64,000 nucleotides of DNA from Brasenia schreberi (taxonomy: Eukaryota; Streptophyta; Magnoliopsida; Nymphaeales; Cabombaceae), in NCBI GenBank assembly GCA_036023115.1, contig JAYKKT010000089.1, positions 15,184,501 through 15,248,500 of the forward strand. The letters run 5' to 3'. Shown here piece after piece: positions 46,788 through 57,959 of this stretch; the stretch's first letter is position 1, and each line of letters starts with the position of its first letter. Under the pieces are notes generated by a model. That model did no database searches and was not told the origin of the DNA. It saw only the letters and a list, made by a program, of their open reading frames with translations. Position numbers and translations under genes: made by a program.

Positions 46788-47225
46788 GAAGGGAGCTACC
46801 GACCGTAGGATTAAGGCGTTCGCTGTCGATTTGATCTGTTAAGAGTGGAAATTCATCTGCACCAATCAACTTGATCCTAAAATTGAGGTCTGGTTCATTA
46901 ATTCTCTGTTTTTCGAATCTGATTCTGGCCGGGATTTATTTTTCAGCACAGTTTTTCGATCCTTTTTATGTGTAATATGTTCCAGCATGGATTCATGATA
47001 ATGTTTGCGGTCATGGATTTCATTCTTTTCTCTCTAAATTTGACATTTCTAAGTGGGAGTGTTGAATTGAATTGGTTACTTTGATGTAATTGTTGAAATG
47101 GGTTGCCGTAGGATTGAATGTAACAAAGAATTGATACCATGTGCTAAAGCTTCGAAACCAATCTCGAATTTTAATCTTAAATCAACAAGAAAATTCTATC
47201 TTGATTTATTTCAAGTTTGTGGCTC
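46788..47225. other. 3' flank of the kinase gene, no gene
   Basis: AT-rich sequence expected to contain the 3' UTR and polyadenylation region. Nothing else recognised. Confidence 0.5.
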
Positions 47226-47372
47226 TTCTTGCTTAGAGGTGTAATTGAGCTGACTCAAGCTCGAGGTCAAATTTAGAATTCAACTTTAGCTAGGTATGTT
47301 CATTTAAGCTTGGTGCTCAATCAAACTCAGCTTGTGATAGAGCTGAAGTTCTTAGCAGAAACAGAGTTACAG

Positions 47373-47444
<72 letters not shown>

Positions 47445-47559
47445 TACTCGCGAGATTTGGTTGGGCTTAACAAAGTTCAGTCGTATTTTGAGTTTTTTTC
47501 TGAATCGAGCTCGAGTAGCACATGAGCAGCTGGACTCACTTGTACCCCTGTTCTTGCTT
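47226..47559. mobile_element. MITE with 9-bp TSD, MULE-type
   Basis: Element 47235-47550 is flanked by exact 9-bp repeats TTCTTGCTT (47226-47234 and 47551-47559). The ends are imperfect inverted repeats: left AGGTGTAATTGAG, right (reverse complement) AGGGGTACAAGTGAG. Inner sequence is rich in CTCGAG/GAGCTC words. A 9-bp duplication is typical of Mutator-like elements. It is far too short to code for a transposase. It contains a (TA)n tract. Confidence 0.75.
47376..47442. repeat. (TA)n microsatellite inside the MITE
   Basis: About 33 TA dinucleotides in the centre of the element. Confidence 0.95.
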
Positions 47560-49182
47560 TCAACTTTATTGCTATCAATGTAGTAAATATCCTATTGCTT
47601 CATGAATACAGTCTAGGGGTCTGTATAATCAGTGCATATCACCAACTTTTCATGCAATAACACGAGATATTACCATGACGTGTCATGCAATCTAAATTTT
47701 CTTTTAAATATTTAACCATAAATCTATTTCGTCAATGGTGGAAAACATGCATTTGTGTTCTATGGTGACATACACTAATTCTCGCTCCTAAGCTCTGACG
47801 GAGGAGAACTATAATTGGCAGCCAAAAGGCAGGGATAGAATCTACTGGGTCTTTTATCGGATGAAATTGCCTTTCACGTCGATCTACAGGGTCATTTGAG
47901 AAAAAAATGGGGTTGTTACTTAAGAACAAGAGTAATGTTAGTATCAAAACGTTCTTGAGAAATTCCTTTGATGTAGACCCTAGACAACTCACCTGGCGTG
48001 CAACAACGCTTGGTTAAGTTATTTGGCATAGGCTAAATGATAAAATCAGCTGGGTTGTTTCTGCTTAGGCATAGCCTTTTCACGTACTTGGTGGCCATTT
48101 TCTTTGGAAATAAATTAAACTTATCTTTTCCTACAAATAATCTTCCACTTATAATAATACGAAAAAGTTCATCTTCAACAGTGAAATATTAAAAAACGTG
48201 AACTTTCACTACGGAGTTGCATGTAACATGCTCATTGACTTTGCAAAATGATTCCAAAACAGTGTCGCAGCATTTGTTCTTTTGTATGACCAACCGTCTC
48301 AAGGGAGGAAACGGACGCAGCCGACGAATTTTTCTCAGTTGTAATCGTCTTGGGTCATAGAAGAATTTGGTTCGACTCGGGATCCTTGTCCTCGTTGGAC
48401 CATAATTTGATCTGATTCTTGGCAGGATTGTGAAGTTGTAGCTTCTTGAGGGCGGTAGACCCCAAATGAGGGGCCATCGCTGGGTACGAACTACCAATCT
48501 CGGGTATATAATACCTGTCACATGAAGGGAATTCCACGATCAAAGACAAAAACAAACTATGCCAATATCAAAATCTTCAGATTTTCACAGGAAGTGCGAC
48601 TACGTATGAATTCTTGACTTAACTAGTTTTCCATTATAACTAGAAAGAATACCATCAATAATGGTGTTAGTGAATTAAAGGCGAGTTAGAAAATTGCAGA
48701 ATAAATCAATGACAGTGAAGTAATCAAAGGATAAGTAGGTACCGATATGTTCTGTCAAAGCCTATTATATTTAAATTATTTGTGAAGATGCCTCAATAAT
48801 TGATCAACATGAATGCAAGATCATAAACAGCTCTGGCCTTTCATCCTTCGGTAGATGCCATTGTGTTATTTTATGCTAATATCATTTACCTTCCACATGA
48901 GAGCACGGAATGCTTCTGTATCTACAACAATCAACACAAGAAAGTACATTTTCTGGGAATAAGACTGGACTTCAAACTATGACATGCTTAAAACCACACA
49001 CACACACACACAGAGAGGGAGAGAGAGTATTACCTGTTCATGAGATGGCTGGTCCTATGTACGCAAAGCCATGGAAGCAAATACCAAACCGTGAAAAACA
49101 CATCATGTTCCATGTATGCAACAGAATATGGAAATTCTCGCAGCCCAGAAAAAACATTGAGAGATCTGATCTGTATGTATAG
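47560..49182. other. Intergenic between convergent genes, no gene recognised
   Basis: The minus-strand open frames at 48189-48555 are short, mutually overlapping and carry no known domain. A CA/GA simple tract lies at about 48993-49028. The right end should include the 3' UTR of the PPR gene. Confidence 0.5.
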
Positions 49183-51252
49183 TCACCAGTAATCGGCACA
49201 AGAGCAAGTTCCGTTCTTGAAATGATGAAATCGCACGGTATCTCTTACTATTATTTCGCGCCCTTCAATTACAGATATGAACTTGGTGGCAGTGTGGCAG
49301 TCCCCGCAAACTCTGAGGTTCTTGTAAACCTTGATCTTGGTGCCCGCAGTGGTACTGATTAGTCCAAAAGCAATGGCAAGCTTCTCACTGTGATGAGAAA
49401 GAATGAGCTCCTTCTGGTCATCCCTCAAATCATGTAAAGCATAGCTGAGATCAGGAACATATCCCTTCAACTTCATTGCCTTTCCCAAGTCATCCAACTT
49501 CTTGTGAATCAGAGCCAACTGAGAGTGCAACCTATCGCCCGACCGGAATTCGTGGATCTGGTTGTTGATCTCAATCCAGCTGTATCCAGGAGCCTTAACC
49601 ACATAATTTTCTTTCATTAACTGCCTGGTTCTGGAAACATCGTCCCAGCGGCCCGTGGCTGCATATACATTTGCTAGTTGCACATAAGCAGCAGCATTTG
49701 AAGGCTCTAATTCAATTAATCTTTCAGCTGCATATTTAGCCAATTCAACATTCTTGTGTATCCTACAAGCACCCAACAGAGTCCCAAAAACAGCAGGATA
49801 GGGTTTGAGAGGCATTCCATTAATCAAGTCCACGGCTTCCTGCAAGAATCCTGCTCGGCCAAGCAGATCCACCATGACAGTGTAATGATCGGGCTTCGGT
49901 TCAATAGCATGGTCATCTGCCATGGACCTGAAATATTGACGCCCAAGTTTGACAAGCCCTGCATGGTTGCAGGCAGACAAAAGAGCAATAAAGGTGATTT
50001 CATCTGGTTGAGTCTCATCTCTTTTCATCTCTTCATAGATAGAAAGTGCCACATTACCAAAACCATGCTGCGCGTACCCTGCGATAATGGCATTCCATGT
50101 GACTACATCCCTTCTGCGCATTCCAGCAAAAACTTTGTGGGCATCCTCCAACTCTCCGCACTTGCAATACATACTCAATAATGAAGTACCTGTAGTTGTA
50201 TCGGAGCTAAATCTAGTCTTACATACATATTGATGCACCTGCTTACCCATCTTCAGTGCAGCTAAACTACCACAACCAGCAAGAATACTGCTAAAACTTG
50301 ATTGGTTTGGTTGCTTCCTTAGCTCTATCATCAAACGGAATAGCTTCAGTGCATCCTCAGCCCGACCATTCCGTACATATCCAGCCATCATGGCGTTCAA
50401 CGTAACTAAATTAGGATGAACCACTTTACCAAAAAGTCGAATTGCATCTTCAACTCGACCATGCTGCATATAACCGCTAATCATGGCAGTCCAAGAAACG
50501 ACATTTTTCTCAGGCATCTGAGTGAAAAAACTCGCAGCCTTCTCCAAATTGCCACTCTGCAAATAACCCGTGAGCATGGCATTCCATGTAATCACATTTC
50601 TAATTGGCATTGCCTCGAACAACTGCACAGCATCCTCCATTCTCTGACTTTGACAGAAACCCGAGAGGATGGTATTCCAAGATGTTATGTCCTTCACCTG
50701 CATCCTATTGAAGATTCCAAATGCGAGTTGTAACTCGCCATTTTGAATGTAGCAAGACATCATTGTGTTCCAAGAAAAGATATCCGGCTGAGGAATTTTA
50801 TCGAACACTTCACATGCAGTCACCAGGTATCCAGGTTTTGCATAACCCGCAAGCATCGAATTCCAAGTTACAATGGTTCTTTCAGGCATCTCATCAAAGA
50901 ATTTCCGTGCTGTCTCCACGTCTCCATTTCTGATGCATTCTGTGATCTTCTTGTTGAATAAAAGAATAGAACTCGTCGCCTTGTTGGTAGGAACCAATCG
51001 GGAATTGAGAGGAGATTCCCATTGCGCTGCGCGTGGTGGAAGAGAAGGTCTCTTACCATAGCGTGTCTCATCCCCTTCACTATTTGTAACGATGGAAAAT
51101 CGTTGAGAGCCAGAAGAGAGATCAGACGAGCAATTGAAAGGATGGAAAAGATGGTAAATCGATGCATCGTAATTCCTTAAGAAAGAAGGCCCACTCTTTT
51201 TCAACTGTGACATAACACCCCCTCCATTAACAATCAAAACTCTCTCTCTCAA
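49183..51252 (-). CDS. DYW-class PLS pentatricopeptide repeat protein
   Basis: An intronless gene for 689 residues, a PPR RNA-binding protein of the kind that edits C to U in organelle transcripts. Residues about 96-480 form a PPR tract (repeated VVTWNAMISGY / GxxExAxxLFxxM pattern). They are followed by E/E+ motifs with the APGYSWIEI PG box (554-562). The DYW cytidine-deaminase-like domain follows: HSE 621-623, CGDC 649-652 plus H653, HH 676-677, C683, C685, ending ADYW. All expected zinc ligands and the catalytic Glu are present, so it is probably active. From memory the sequence is very close to At4g16835, annotated as mitochondrial. The first about 70 residues suit a transit peptide; Met14 is an alternative start. 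It is divergent from the GIY-YIG gene, with 250 bp between start codons. RNA target unknown. Confidence 0.95.
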   Translation of the reverse strand: MRERVLIVNGGGVMSQLKKSGPSFLRNYDASIYHLFHPFNCSSDLSSGSQRFSIVTNSEGDETRYGKRPSLPPRAAQWESPLNSRLVPTNKATSSILLFNKKITECIRNGDVETARKFFDEMPERTIVTWNSMLAGYAKPGYLVTACEVFDKIPQPDIFSWNTMMSCYIQNGELQLAFGIFNRMQVKDITSWNTILSGFCQSQRMEDAVQLFEAMPIRNVITWNAMLTGYLQSGNLEKAASFFTQMPEKNVVSWTAMISGYMQHGRVEDAIRLFGKVVHPNLVTLNAMMAGYVRNGRAEDALKLFRLMIELRKQPNQSSFSSILAGCGSLAALKMGKQVHQYVCKTRFSSDTTTGTSLLSMYCKCGELEDAHKVFAGMRRRDVVTWNAIIAGYAQHGFGNVALSIYEEMKRDETQPDEITFIALLSACNHAGLVKLGRQYFRSMADDHAIEPKPDHYTVMVDLLGRAGFLQEAVDLINGMPLKPYPAVFGTLLGACRIHKNVELAKYAAERLIELEPSNAAAYVQLANVYAATGRWDDVSRTRQLMKENYVVKAPGYSWIEINNQIHEFRSGDRLHSQLALIHKKLDDLGKAMKLKGYVPDLSYALHDLRDDQKELILSHHSEKLAIAFGLISTTAGTKIKVYKNLRVCGDCHTATKFISVIEGREIIVRDTVRFHHFKNGTCSCADYW

Positions 51253-51469
51253 AAACAGGGAATTTCACAAATTGGGGCGCACCACAAATCTTTGCGGAAA
51301 TTCAGAATACTTAGTAGTCAATCTAAAAATAAGGTTGACTTCGCTTTAAGGACTCGTTCTGTAAAAATCACGCAAATTTGGTGAAATTACCGAAAACGAT
51401 GGGCACGAATTTAGCAATGACTACGAAAGGAGGCACTAATTCCGAAAATTATGAAAATCCTTTGAAAAG

Positions 51470-51502
<33 letters not shown>
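51253..51502. promoter_or_regulatory. Divergent promoter region, PPR / GIY-YIG
   Basis: Only 250 bp separate the start codons of two divergently transcribed genes, so both core promoters and 5' UTRs must lie here or overlap the genes. It ends in a 30-bp (GA)n tract (51473-51502) that touches the GIY-YIG start codon. No clear TATA box for either side. Confidence 0.55.
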
Positions 51503-51506
<4 letters not shown>

Positions 51507-53016
51507 GATTATCTGAGAAATTTCGATTTGTGAAGCGATGTCGCCGGTCACGAGCATGTTCGAGGGACACCGATATCGCCGATCCAATCCATCAGGGCTC
51601 AGGAGGAGGAGTAGATTCCTCCAAAAATGACGATAATGGAGATGGAAGACGAAGAAGTAGAAGAGGAAGAAGAGATTGGTGCGTGTATCTCATCATCTCC
51701 GCCGATCACCGTCGCACTTATGTTGGTTCGACCACTGATTTCAATCGTCGGTATGCGATCCCTCGACAGCTTTCTCAAATCTCTTCACTTGAAAAGTAGT
51801 TTTTAATGGTTTATTATCCAATTCCATTGTCGAACGTGCATATGTACATACATATTTATGTCACACATTAAAAGGAAAAATATCATTTTCCTAAGTTAAT
51901 TTACTAACAAAGGAACAATTAGCCACTGTGTTATGTTCATAAAACTAAAAAATATTTAAACAGAATAGTGCTGCGTAGAACACGAGAGAAGTATGGATGT
52001 CCAGTTTCAGTTTCAAGTGTTCATTTCTACAATGATTTTCCTTTCAAAAAGAAAAAGGTAATGGCATTGGGTCCTGTTTTGAAGGTTAAAGCAGCACAAT
52101 GGTGAACTGAGAGGTGGAGCAAAAGCATCGCGAGCAGGGAGGCCTTGGACTTGCTCTTGTATTATTCGAGGTTTTCGTGGCCAAAGTGAGGGTATGTCGC
52201 TCCTCTATGATCTCAAGTTCCCTAGCTTTTACTGTATTCTTAGAAACATCAATACTTTTGCTCAAAAGAATATCCTCTAAATGGCAATGATAATAGTTGA
52301 ATCATCAATGTGTGTGTGAGAGAGAGAGCATACATCTGCACATGCTAAAAGAAACAACTTATTTTAGGATCAGCTTATCTCAGGAACGTCATCAAAAGCA
52401 TAGACTAACAAGATGGTCTGTCAATGGAGCAAATTCGTCCTTACTAATGTAGGCTTATATAGTTGACTAACATATGGTGTTACATGAATCTGTACTAGAC
52501 AATCATGCTAATCGAAGTAGTTTGGTGTATATGGTTTCAATGGTCAAGCATTTTACGTTACACATATTGCTAAATCGAATTGTCACTTGAATAAGGGGAA
52601 ACGAGATCATAAAGCTTTAACCTTTCGAAGTTAATGAGCAAGCTCGCTGAAGCTTGTTTCGCTTGTTTCTCATCTCAGCACGCTATCATAAAACGATTAA
52701 CTTAGCAGACCACAAGCCAAGAACAGCACTAGCTTAGTTCGTTTAGCTTGTTTTGCATCTCCCTCTGAGTGCATGTGTAAATGTGTCGGCGTGCTCCTGT
52801 ACGTGTGTGAATTGTAATATTGATATAGTACTCTCTCTTACAGCATGCTCATTCGAAACCAAATGGAAGAACATTTCCAGGAAACTTCCTCGCGGAAAGA
52901 ACCAGAAAACTCTCTCCGAGTCATCAGCTGTTGCAGTGATACAACACAGGGAAGCGGCACTGAGTAGATTACAACGTTTGATCGATTGCAGTCATTTGAA
53001 GATTGATTGGTGCTAA
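51503..53016 (+). CDS. Small GIY-YIG nuclease-domain protein (3 exons)
   Basis: Exons 51503-51750, 52085-52191 and 52844-53016 (528 nt, 175 residues) join in frame at GT/AG sites: CGTCG|gtatgc..gaag|GTTAAAG, GAGG|gtatgt..acag|CATGC. Protein: a basic, low-complexity N-terminus (1-57), then a GIY-YIG domain with VYL (61-63) and YVG (73-75) as the two signature triplets, R82-R83, KQHNGE (85-90), GGAKASRAGRPW (93-104) and FETKW (122-126) bearing the expected metal-binding Glu. It ends SHLKIDWC. Family: the short plant UvrC/SLX1-type GIY-YIG proteins such as At5g43210 (from memory, about 170 residues). The nuclease fold suggests cutting of branched or damaged DNA, but the substrate is inferred only; it lacks the RING domain of true SLX1. 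Divergent with the PPR gene and tail to tail with the glycosylase gene. Confidence 0.9.
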
Positions 53017-53590
53017 TCCATACATTTCGTGGAAAATTAGTCATCGGACCAAGAACACTGTAAAATATGCAACATAACCGATTTGTCGATTATTCCAGTA
53101 TTGCCATAAATATAATGACCACCAAGGAAGGTCAATTTGAATGTGCTTGCAAAATCTCGAGAACGAACCCTTGTTGGCTTTCAGAGATCAAGAGATTCGC
53201 ATAGGCATACCATTTGATATTTGCTACCGTCGACTAGCAGCAAACCATGATCGTGATTCCAAAAACATCGAATGGTATTGTAGATGGATAGGAGATGCAG
53301 AATCAGGGCCATCTATGTGGCAAATTTTTCCATGCATAAACAGCATCTACATATGGTATGAATTAATAAGTGTATATACATAACAAGACATATACGTCTC
53401 CCCAGTACACATCCCCTTATACAAAAAAGATGGTGGATCTTTGCCTTGCAACTGCTATTAGCTCCTTCCAAAAGAAATAGAAAGTCTTTTGCTCATACTG
53501 TGGAAAATTATAATTTAGAGATGATCGATCAAATCGAATATAACAGGAGACAAGAATTGAAGACTTTCGGTTTCTGTCTTGCAGAATAAT
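53017..53590. other. Convergent 3' intergenic region
   Basis: 574 bp between the stop codons of two convergent genes. It should contain both 3' UTRs. The 80-codon plus frame at 53141-53383 has no recognisable domain. Confidence 0.5.
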
Positions 53591-56500
53591 CTAATAGGCG
53601 GAAGCAATGGATATCCGTTTCTGTTTCCGGCTGTTGGTCTTCATATTGCTTGCAGTTATAAGATGATATTGAGAAGGAGGCATCTCATTGAGCTTTCCGA
53701 ACCAGTCCTCATAGAAACCCCAGATTTCAGACCTAACATTGAACAACGATTGGCATGCAACTCAATGAAATGAAAGAAAGGGCAGGCAACATTGAGTTGG
53801 AATAGAACTAGTTACCAGTAAGCCAAGAACTGGTATGGTGCATATCTATCATAAATATCATCTATATATTTCTTGAGAGTCTTTGTTGTGCATTCATTCT
53901 TCCTGTGGAACTGCCAAAAGAAACACAAATTATGTACCTTTTAATGATTATTCAGATAAAGGCAAATCAATCAACACCAACCTGCTTTATATGTCGAAGG
54001 GTTTCTGAATCAGCAGGAACCTTATGGTAGAATCCCATACACATGAGTACATTGGCGCGTGTAAAAGGACCAAATCCATCTATGCCAATTAACTGTTGTT
54101 CGAGTTGCCCATATTGTGTTAGGCTTCCTCCATCGATTCTATCCAGATTATCCAGCATAAGTGTCTTTTCTACAACAGACTTTGCAAGATTTATAATACG
54201 ACCAGCTCTGTAGCCGAGCTTGCAGCGCATGCTCAAATACTTCTCATTTAGATCAAACAGCTCCTCTGGGCTAGGGAAATTGCCAGTTTTGTAACACAAT
54301 CCCATGTCCTTTTCTGTAGTTAACAACCAATCAGGAGCAATATCATTTATTTTGGAGTCATTACATGGTTGTGATGCAGAACATCGATTATTCAGCATCA
54401 AGGAGTTATCTTTATATCCATTTATAAGTACTTCTTTTGCATTTAACTGTTCGGTGCCAGCATCATAATACGATGGAGTTGTATGTTCAGCCATCTCGAA
54501 CTTTTTTCTGAGGGACTTGCAACTTGCATTCACATTCTTATGACTTTTCATCATGCGTTTCCTGTTAGGTTCCCTGCGTGCAGGGGTCTCAGGAGAAAGT
54601 ACCCCTAACTTACACGGTTCTCCATTGCCTTGTAAAAGATCAGGATCAGAACAAAAAGGTGTACCCTTGAGCTCTATCTGAAGATTACAAAGAGCTCTAA
54701 CCATAGATAGCGTTCTTGACCATCTGCGATAATAGGAGTGAAGCATCACAGCCTTATGACAGAATTGGGTAATGATTTATTGTGTATAATCAGACTTCCT
54801 ATATCTCAAGTTCTAAGAATATTAAATGCCAGGGGATCCTGGTTCATGAAAGCATGAACAATTCTAGAACTGAAGTACAGGAATTTTACAGGGATATTTT
54901 TGATACGACAATTCAAGGGCATATAGAATACTTATCTTCCGGTCAAGGCAATTAGATTCCAGGTATGTGACTATAGAAATACGGATCATCAAGGTATTTT
55001 ATTAAGTTTACTGATTTGAGAACTTGATTGAAACTGCAAGTATTACCCAAGAATCAAGTCAGTCATACAGCATGCACTCGATTGACAGAACACTGTTTGA
55101 CGTTTCACCCACCAATCTCTGGACCATTAGAAGCAGGGATTTATCTTATACACAACATGAAGTGCCGTGCTGTAGGCCAACCTCATGAATGAAAAAGTGT
55201 GGGGCGAAATGTCCGCCCATGTCCAGAAAGCAAGCAAAACCTTAACATGCTTGAATTCAATATAACATGGTTTCGACCCTGAAACCATACTACCTAGTGA
55301 ATGATCAAAATATTAGGTATTGACATTAACACCTAGGAACTAATACCATGATTAGGATACACATCTACCTCTCGAAATCATAATGAACTCGGAAACCAAA
55401 AAAGTTATAGGAACTTGAACTTGGGCAAACTTGTTGAGAAAACATGATACACCCAAAAGGAACAGCAACTGCGCTTTGGCCGTATAACAACTGCGCTTTG
55501 GCTGTATAACAACTACGAAGATCGCCCTTAGGAGGAAATACTGTTCGCTCTGTTACATTATCCGATCCAACTATTTTCACCAAAACTACAGGCCTGCAGT
55601 CGGTGTCATGCTTGTGCCCTTCCGAACAAATGAGTAGAATACGATAACCAATGCCAAATCTCTAAATAACAGTGAAGATGGAACAAATCAACAAGAATGA
55701 AATAAAGATAAGGTCACAATCTGAGGGCACAAACCAGCACATATCTGAGAAAGATTACTCATGATTGTCTTATATGTTTACATTCTGGCATCAAAATGAC
55801 AATAAAAGCAATACTGTTGAAGTAAGTAACCCAACTCCATGAGAGAGAGAGAGAGAGAGAGCGCTCACTGGCAGTTGCAGAGAAGTATGCACTTGACCAT
55901 ATCCTCAAACAAGGTAGGCGATCGGAACACGCGGCCAAAACCTTTCTCCTTTGCAAGAGGATGCATCGCCTGGAAGCCCGCGACTCTCGCCTCCTCCTTA
56001 TTCGTTATTCGAAGCATCCGACTCACCTGCCTCTTCATTTCCACAATACAAATGATACCTCATTCTCATAAAACAACGAACACAGGCGCACACACGCACA
56101 GAGACACAAACCAGACACAAAGGGCCTTTACCCCTATCCCAACAAAACACGATTCTCAGAAAACGACGAAGTTCATTTCCCCAATGCCAAGAACACTCAA
56201 TTCTCCGCAAACAAGGAAGTCCGTGTAGCAGTGCACGCGCACACAGAAATACACAGAGGCCTATTTTTCCCCTACCAACAATGAACTAATTCTCAGAAAA
56301 CAAAGAAATCGTTCAACGCCATGCATAAAACCACGCGCGAATGCACGCAGAACGTTAAATCAATGGCAGGGCGCTCGAGCGCCGTTGCTGCTGGTGGAGA
56401 GTTCGACTCCCAGGGGATGCATGCGTGTGTGTGTCAGTGTGTGTCAGGCTTCGGCCTCCTCTTGTAACCAAAAACAAAAAGCACGAGCTAATGGAGGCCT

Positions 56501-56841
56501 CTTCACTTCCCCAACACCCACAACAATTGTCAGAAAACAAAGGAACTCACACCCGCACACATGTATGTCTTTGAGCGCACCATAATGTGTTCTCTATCGG
56601 ATTGTGAGAGGGATGTTTCGCTGAATATAGAGATTGTAAGGGAGTTTTCTGAAGAAGAAGGGTCAGGCTGAGAGACGCGAACGATGACCGAAGAATTGCT
56701 GGTGAGCCTCAGAGGGCGAAGGAGGGTGCGCAAAGAGGAAATCCATTGATTGGGCGCCATCATGAAGAACCCATGGCTGCAAACCACCTTCTCCAAATCG
56801 AACGATGGATCCACCGCCATCGACAGTACGGTTCCCACCAT
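53591..56841 (-). CDS. HhH-GPD DNA glycosylase-like protein (5 exons)
   Basis: Minus-strand exons 56841-56581, 56026-55869, 54723-53982, 53910-53816 and 53732-53591 total 1,398 nt (465 residues), all joined in frame at GT/AG sites. Exon 1 holds FDLEKVVCSHGFFMMAPNQW, exon 2 FRSPTLFEDMVKCILLCNCQ, and exon 3 WSRTLSMVRALCNLQ, NFPSPEEL and CKLGYRAGRI. Exon 3 also has the helix-hairpin-helix LIGIDGFGPFTRANVLMCMG (351-370), then PADSETLRH with the likely catalytic Asp378. Exons 4-5 give YAPYQFLAYW and FYEDWFGKLNEMP. This is the plant HhH-GPD superfamily group. Such enzymes remove damaged or modified bases in base-excision repair, so nuclear or organellar DNA repair is the inferred role; the base is unknown. 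A Lys/Ser-rich linker (about 160-285) splits the fold. Start at 56841 chosen because homology begins about 13 residues later; Met at 56820 is the alternative. Confidence 0.88.
56040..56560. repeat. Diverged tandem repeats in glycosylase intron 1
   Basis: At least four degenerate units carry an AATTCTCAGAAAACAAAGAA core (near 56062, 56150, 56290 and 56527), each accompanied by CACACGCACACAGA-like CA/CG-rich sequence and an AGGCCT..TTCCCC block. Spacing is irregular (about 90-240 bp). Confidence 0.6.
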
Positions 56842-57048
56842 GGCTTCTGTGAGGGAATGGGCAGAACTCGGAGAGAGACGATAGGACTTTGGGGAGAGGA
56901 GCAGAAGCTGACTGTTTTCCTTTCTCGGATCAACGGGTTGGATTTGATGTGGATCAAGAAAAATTGGATTTGAATCCGAACTAACTCGGATCTGGCACAT
57001 CGTGTCTATACAAGAAAATATCATATCTAGATCCCATACGAGGCTCAT

Positions 57049-57734
57049 AACTAATTTCTATAATTTTTGAGCCCAGTCCGAACAGTTACTTGTGTGAAGC
57101 CCAGCCCCAACTGGATTACAAATGAACTCTCAGGATGTTGAAAATAAGAAGATTACTATCTAAGCACTCATTTTACTATCCACCCACTTTTAAATTAAAA
57201 AATTAATGAAAATATTCCTCTAACAATTTCTCTCTCTTCTCTACACCAAATTCCGATATTTTCTTCTTTTTACTCCGGTGATCGACATTTCATCATTTAG
57301 TACTACTGTTAGCTTTTTTTGCCACCAAGAAATACTTCCAAACCTCATCGAACATTTACGAAACAAGAAACATGAAAAACAAAAAAAGAAAAGAAAGATA
57401 CCATTGGTCTCACCGTTTTTTAGATTTTTTTAAGTTTTGAGAATTGGTTCTTAGTAATACCTTCATGTTTTTATAGTTTTATTTATTTTTTTATTTTTTC
57501 ATTTTGGTTGATGTTTCGTGATTTTGAGTTGAAGAATTCACTTGTCAGATTTTCAATTCAAAATACGGTACAAACACATCTTTTTCCAAAGAGAGATACG
57601 TACGATCCGCGTCTCTCTTTGGAGACATGACTAGCTCATGTTTCTTCTTGAAAGTGAAACATGATTAGGCCATGTTTTCCTCCAAAGTGAGATGCGATTG
57701 AGCTGCATCTCTATCAAACAAGACATGCATGTGT

Positions 57735-57738
<4 letters not shown>
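57049..57738. other. Upstream flank of the glycosylase gene, no gene
   Basis: AT-rich. A small motif family GAGAC/GATGCG..CATG is repeated at 57590-57720 (CATGTTTCTT, CATGTTTTCC). No gene recognised. Confidence 0.45.

Positions 57739-57830
<92 letters not shown>
57739..57830. repeat. (TA)n microsatellite, 92 bp
   Basis: Forty-six uninterrupted TA dinucleotides. Poly(Tyr-Ile) open frames across it are artefacts. Confidence 0.97.
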
Positions 57831-57833
<3 letters not shown>

Positions 57834-57959
57834 GCTTCAAACATTATATCTCTTTATATATTATAGAATGATAAATAACTCGATTGAAAACACTTACGAT
57901 AAAATCGATTATGAGAAAACATCTTATGATCAAAGTACTTATTATACAGACACTAAGAG

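Noticed and set aside
48189..48555. Minus-strand frames (110 and 66 codons) as a small gene
   Set aside because: No known motif and two frames overlap; support is insufficient without transcripts.
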